From: Candidatus Geothermincola primus
GTDB lineage: Bacteria; Actinomycetota; Geothermincolia; Geothermincolales; Geothermincolaceae
Assembly (NCBI GenBank): GCA_015711725.1
Contig: JACVIX010000018.1
Span: 1-35,529 of the forward strand
Length of the DNA stretch: 35,529 bases
Reading direction: 5' to 3'
Position 1 is the stretch's first letter. The number at the start of each line of letters is the position of its first letter. Position numbers and translations under genes: made by a program. This document shows positions 31,908-35,529 of this stretch, in pieces. A model generated the notes under the pieces. That model was not told the DNA's origin. It worked only from the letters and a program-made list of their open reading frames with translations, and did not search any database.

Positions 31908-32003
31908 TGGCGGAGATGCGTAAGAATCGAACTTACCTGACGCCCTTTACGACGCCACACCGGTTTTGAAGACCGGGCCGCCCACCAGGACGAATGCATC
32001 TCC
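31908..32003 (-). tRNA. selC: tRNA-Sec (selenocysteine, anticodon TCA)
   Basis: On the minus strand a 96-base tRNA with the bacterial tRNA-Sec architecture. The acceptor stem has 8 bp (GGAGATGC/GCATCTCC), the T arm has 5 bp (GTAAG-TTCGATT-CTTAC), and the anticodon loop CTTCAAA is closed by CCGGT/ACCGG. A long variable arm contains GGCGTC and GGGCGTCA segments that pair with G-U wobbles. Discriminator G and an encoded CCA are present. It decodes the UGA in fdhA. It is encoded downstream of selB on the same strand. Confidence 0.97.
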
Positions 32004-32117
32004 GCTACTACTAAATTATTTCTAGGCTCAGTTATTCAGTGATAACTATATGAATTATAATAAATTATAATAGCTCATATATAACTATCCAGTGGATTAA
32101 TCGCAAATTCCGCTTTC

Positions 32118-32152
32118 CGTGATTTTTTCACGTTCTGAGTGGCTTTCGCCAC
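32118..32152. other. Two small hairpins downstream of selB
   Basis: CGTGA/TCACG (32118-32132) with a T loop, and GTGGC/GCCAC (32139-32152) with a TTTC loop that reads GAAA on the minus strand. They lie about 30 bases after the selB stop. Neither has a proper T tract on the minus strand, so they may be a processing or stabilising structure between selB and tRNA-Sec. Confidence 0.35.
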
Positions 32153-32183
32153 ACCGTTACAACGAAGAAGCGACAAACAAGCA

Positions 32184-34091
32184 TCACCTCAACACGCGGT
32201 AATCTCCCTCCCGACGAGTTACACGGTTCCGGTCGAAGTATTCCAAAAGGGGTATTGAATACTTCCGGCTTATTCCAAGCATGTCTTTTAAGTCCTTTAC
32301 TTCCAAACGCCCATTCTTACCAATAAATTCTCTAATTTTCTCCTCAGCCTCTCGCAGCTTGCCCCTGGCTAGGAAAAATTCTGGCGTAACCTGCTCTAGT
32401 TTGCCCTCCTCCATAAGCATATTAATATAATCTCGAGCCTTGCGGGAATCCAGATGGTATCTATCCATTATCTCTCTGAAGAACGGGGGAGCAAAACCAG
32501 CACTGGCGATTTCCTTAAGAATCTCTCTCATCTCTTCTCTCTCCTCATTGGTTAGCACCCGTCCTCTGCCCTCGATGGATACCCTTCCCTCTTTTATCTC
32601 GAAATATCCCTCGTCTACCAGTGCCTTCAATATGCCATCGAAATCCCCAGGACGCAGCGTCCCCCTCACCGACACGCGTAAAGTTTCCTTCTCCATGCCT
32701 ATTTCCCTGGGATTGGCGCGGTGGAAACTCTCCAGTATCTCCCAGATGCGCTGGTTATAATCTCTAAATATATCGGTCGGCAGAATTTTCAACTTTTGCT
32801 CCACCTGCATAGTTCGGAGGGTATCGTTCTCCAACATTCTTTCGACGGCATCCTTAACCGCTCTTTCTGAAAGCTCGCTACCCCTCACCAATTCATCCAA
32901 AGTCATCGGTTTGGGATCATCCTTGAAAGTCAATAGCAATATGTCTTCTGTCTCTCCCCGCTCTCTTTTAGCCAGCGTATCTAGGAGTTGCTCATTCGCC
33001 CTGCGATGCTTTATGGGATGAGAGTTGATTATCTCTCCTCCACCGATGGTGGTCACCGGGGAATAACTGCGCAGGATAAAACGGTCCTTATATTTCACTA
33101 CTACTGGTGATTCCAACCGCAGCTGGGCGTAACAGCTATCGCCTGGATTAAGCTCCTCCCCTTCCCCAAGAAGCACAATCCTGCCCAGTACTTCCCGCGT
33201 GGCATGATGAAAACGAACTCTGGAGCGGTTCTTAAGCGGTCTAGGCGCATCATCAATCAGATATAGCCTCACGTCAACCATATAGGTAGGGCTAAGGTAT
33301 CCAGGGCTTACAATTACATCTCCTCGATCTATCTCCTCTGTGGATATACCCGGCAAGTTTAAAGCCACCCTCTGACCAGCTAATGCTTGCTCCACATCCT
33401 TGCCGTGTACCTGTACATCTCTTACCCGCAGGATGCGGTTCTGCGGAAGCAAACATGCCTCCTGCCCCTCTAAAATGGATCCTTCCCAGAGGGTACCCGT
33501 GACTACTGTACCTATACCCCTCAAAGTAAACACCCGGTCGATAGGCAAACGGAAAGGTCCCTCCGCTTGCCTGGCTCTTACCCTTTTCGCCGCACTAGAG
33601 ATGGACTCTCTAAGCTGGTCAAGCCCCCTGCCTGTGACCACCGAGGTTACTATAATCTCCGCGCCCTCTATAGTGGTTCCTTTTAGGGTATCCCTTATAT
33701 CCTCCTTGACCAGCTCCACCATCTCCTCATCCACCAAATCGGCTTTGGTGATCGCCACCAGCCCTTCCCTCACCTGGAGCAAATCTATGATGGCTAGGTG
33801 TTCCCTGGTTTGGGGCATAACCCCATCGTCAGCCGCCACCACCAAAAGCACGAGGTCAAACCCGGTGGCACCTGAGAGCATGTTCTTCACGAAGTGTTCA
33901 TGACCCGGCACATCCACCACACCCGCCGTCGTTCCATCGGGGAGGATAAATTCAGCGAAGCCTAGCTCGATGGATATGCCCCTTTCCTTCTCTTCCTTTA
34001 ACCGGTCGGTATCCACTCCCGTTAGCGCTTTGACCAGTTGGGTTTTTCCATGATCTATATGTCCAGCTGTCCCAATAATGAAGCTGCGCAA
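32184..34091 (-). CDS. selB: Selenocysteine-specific elongation factor SelB
   Basis: A 635-residue GTPase. All G motifs are visible: [17 protein letters not shown] (G1), [12 protein letters not shown] (G2), [12 protein letters not shown] (G3) and TKAD (G4). EF-Tu-like domains II and III follow ([33 protein letters not shown]). The C-terminal third is a series of winged helices that bind the SECIS, with [20 protein letters not shown] and [38 protein letters not shown]. It delivers Sec-tRNA to UGA codons. TTG 34091 is the start; GGAGG sits inside the end of selA, 7 bases upstream, so the pair is translationally coupled. Confidence 0.96.
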   Translation of the reverse strand: MRSFIIGTAGHIDHGKTQLVKALTGVDTDRLKEEKERGISIELGFAEFILPDGTTAGVVDVPGHEHFVKNMLSGATGFDLVLLVVAADDGVMPQTREHLAIIDLLQVREGLVAITKADLVDEEMVELVKEDIRDTLKGTTIEGAEIIVTSVVTGRGLDQLRESISSAAKRVRARQAEGPFRLPIDRVFTLRGIGTVVTGTLWEGSILEGQEACLLPQNRILRVRDVQVHGKDVEQALAGQRVALNLPGISTEEIDRGDVIVSPGYLSPTYMVDVRLYLIDDAPRPLKNRSRVRFHHATREVLGRIVLLGEGEELNPGDSCYAQLRLESPVVVKYKDRFILRSYSPVTTIGGGEIINSHPIKHRRANEQLLDTLAKRERGETEDILLLTFKDDPKPMTLDELVRGSELSERAVKDAVERMLENDTLRTMQVEQKLKILPTDIFRDYNQRIWEILESFHRANPREIGMEKETLRVSVRGTLRPGDFDGILKALVDEGYFEIKEGRVSIEGRGRVLTNEEREEMREILKEIASAGFAPPFFREIMDRYHLDSRKARDYINMLMEEGKLEQVTPEFFLARGKLREAEEKIREFIGKNGRLEVKDLKDMLGISRKYSIPLLEYFDRNRVTRREGDYRVLR

Positions 34092-34093
34092 TC

Positions 34094-35521
34094 TTAGACC
34101 TCCAGGGACGAGGAAATCCTCGATAGAGAGGCAATTATATATTTGTCGTCATCCTTCACCAAGGTTCGTGGATCAAGCAACAGTTGCTCCTCCTTGATGC
34201 GGGCGATAATAGGGGGATCGCTTTCCCGCAAACGCTCTTCCAACTGATTGACGGTTAAATACGGAGAGGTAAGGGACACCGCCCATGTAGGTAGCTGAAC
34301 TAGAGGTAACGCGCCACCACCAACCTGGGAAAATTCTTCCACCACTTTTACCTGAAAGCTGTCCCCTAATTTTTTGATTCCATTTGCCAGCGCTCGCGCG
34401 CGCTTTTTCAATTCCACCCCAGAAAGGTTCATCATAGATAGAGTGGGAATCTTCTCCATCGCTTGATGGGGCTCAAGATAGAGGCGTAAGGTCGCTTCCA
34501 GAATAGCCAAAGTTAGTTTGTCCACCCGCAAGGCCCTGGCTAGAGGATGTTTGCCCATCGCCTCCACCAGCTCTTTCTTTCCCAATACTATTCCTGCTTG
34601 TGGCCCCCCAAGAAGTTTATCCCCACTGAAGGTAACCAGATCGGCCCCTTCTTTTAAGGACTGTGAGGGGGTCGGTTCATAAGGTAGCCCGAACTGAGTG
34701 AGGTCTATCAACATCCCGCTTCCTAGGTCATCCATCAAAATTAGCCCGCTCTCCGCAGCCAGCTCGCTTAATTCCGCCAAAGAGGTCTCAGCGGTAAAGC
34801 CTACCACTCGGAAGTTACTGGGATGGGCCCGCAGAAGTATCGCCGTGGAATCGTTGATCGCTTTTCGGTAATCATCTATATATGTTTTGTTGGTGGTCCC
34901 CACCTCCACCAGTATCGCCCCGCTCTGTTTCATCACCTCAGGAAGCCGGAAAGATCCACCTATCTCTATTAGCTGTCCCCTGGATACGATGACCTCCCTG
35001 CCCTTCGCGTGAGTAGTAAGAGCCAGTAGCACCGCTCCCGCGTTATTGTTCACCACTAGGGCTGACTGCGCACCGGTGAGCCGGCAGAGCAGATCACGGA
35101 CATGCTCGCCCCGAGAGCTCCTCCCCCCTCGCTTCAAGTCCAGTTCCAGATTGCAGTAGCATCCCCCGATAACCGCTAGGTTTTCCAGAGCTTCTTCAGC
35201 GATCAGGGACCTTCCAAGGTTGGTATGGATGATCACCCCGGTGGCGTTGACCACCCGGCGCAAATTATAGCGCAGTCTTTCCCGGACCTCTTCTTCCACT
35301 AGAGGTAACAAATCCTCAACTTCGGTCTTTATCTCCCCCAATTCCATCTCGTCCCGGGCCGCTTGAATAGCTTGTCGCACCCCATCAACCACACTCCTTA
35401 CGGCCTCCACGACGATTTCTCTAGGAATGGCATCCACGGACTCATGGAATCTGTTAAAGGCATGTAGTATCTCGTTTACAGATGAAAGACGTCTCAAATA
35501 ATCTTCTTTCCCCACTGCCAA
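34094..35521 (-). CDS. selA: L-seryl-tRNA(Sec) selenium transferase SelA
   Basis: A 475-residue fold-type I PLP enzyme. NATGVIIHTNLGRSLIAEEA, GEHVRDLLCRLTGAQSALVVNNNAGAVLLAL and SRGQLIEIGGSFRLPEVMKQSGAILVEVGTTNKT are SelA hallmarks. The PLP lysine is about Lys302 in FSGDKLLGGPQAGIVLG. It converts Ser-tRNA(Sec) to Sec-tRNA(Sec) with selenophosphate. Length is close to the family norm of about 460. The start is set at TTG 35521, but there is no good ribosome binding site and the frame remains open to the window edge, so the true start may lie beyond. selD is not in the window. Confidence 0.95.
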   Translation of the reverse strand: MAVGKEDYLRRLSSVNEILHAFNRFHESVDAIPREIVVEAVRSVVDGVRQAIQAARDEMELGEIKTEVEDLLPLVEEEVRERLRYNLRRVVNATGVIIHTNLGRSLIAEEALENLAVIGGCYCNLELDLKRGGRSSRGEHVRDLLCRLTGAQSALVVNNNAGAVLLALTTHAKGREVIVSRGQLIEIGGSFRLPEVMKQSGAILVEVGTTNKTYIDDYRKAINDSTAILLRAHPSNFRVVGFTAETSLAELSELAAESGLILMDDLGSGMLIDLTQFGLPYEPTPSQSLKEGADLVTFSGDKLLGGPQAGIVLGKKELVEAMGKHPLARALRVDKLTLAILEATLRLYLEPHQAMEKIPTLSMMNLSGVELKKRARALANGIKKLGDSFQVKVVEEFSQVGGGALPLVQLPTWAVSLTSPYLTVNQLEERLRESDPPIIARIKEEQLLLDPRTLVKDDDKYIIASLSRISSSLEV

Positions 35522-35529
35522 TCCATCCC

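Noticed and set aside
32118-32152. Hairpins downstream of selB as a rho-independent terminator.
   Set aside because: Neither has a T tract on the minus strand. They are recorded as small hairpins only.
1-35529. CRISPR array or complete insertion sequence.
   Set aside because: No regularly spaced repeat-spacer pattern, transposase gene or paired terminal inverted repeats were seen. The direct repeats found occur in two copies each.

Overview
The window looks like chromosomal DNA of a strictly anaerobic bacterium. The evidence is a selenocysteine-containing, Tat-exported formate dehydrogenase, an aldehyde ferredoxin oxidoreductase-like enzyme, Rnf-type redox subunits and many iron-sulfur proteins. 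Genes have strong Shine-Dalgarno sites and frequent TTG/GTG starts, and AT-rich gaps separate more GC-rich genes. The combination would fit a deep-branching anaerobic Actinobacteriota or Firmicutes-like lineage, but this is inference: no rRNA or taxonomic marker is present.

Layout. (1) 1-3.0 kb: 5' part of a PLP decarboxylase (minus), a hotdog thioesterase, tadA and a methyltransferase. (2) 3.3-3.9 kb: two divergently oriented tRNA-Ser genes. (3) 4.4-7.3 kb: an ArsR-headed operon (ArsR, small protein, Fe-S protein, CxxC thioredoxin-like protein, ArsP/DUF318-type permease). (4) 7.5-11.8 kb: a membrane-anchored SCP2-like protein with a clear terminator, a MerR-TetR fusion regulator with a palindromic operator at its own promoter, and an overlapping pair of a PP-loop-like protein and an archaeal-type phosphoglycerate mutase-like protein. 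(5) 12.1-14.2 kb: a two-cluster ferredoxin and a divergent AOR. (6) 14.6-18.0 kb: a TadE/TadG-like pair, then a long gene-poor stretch with a lipoprotein-like gene interrupted by an in-frame TAG. (7) 18.0-20.2 kb: an ECF sigma factor and a FecR-like membrane protein. (8) 20.5-35.5 kb: the formate dehydrogenase/selenocysteine island.

The island is the most interesting part. tatA, tatC and fdhE (export and maturation) precede fdhA, whose frame crosses an in-frame UGA (Sec188) followed by a SECIS-like hairpin. fdhB follows, then, where a cytochrome b subunit would be expected, a complete RnfC homologue and an RnfD homologue, closed by a terminator. No rnfA, rnfB, rnfE or rnfG is present in the window. 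Next come apbE (the flavinyl transferase that would load FMN onto RnfD) and a sirtuin gene. Converging on these are selA, selB and tRNA-Sec, the machinery needed to translate fdhA. The suggested working model is an extracytoplasmic formate dehydrogenase that hands electrons to a minimal RnfC-RnfD membrane module, with Sec decoding and flavinylation encoded nearby.
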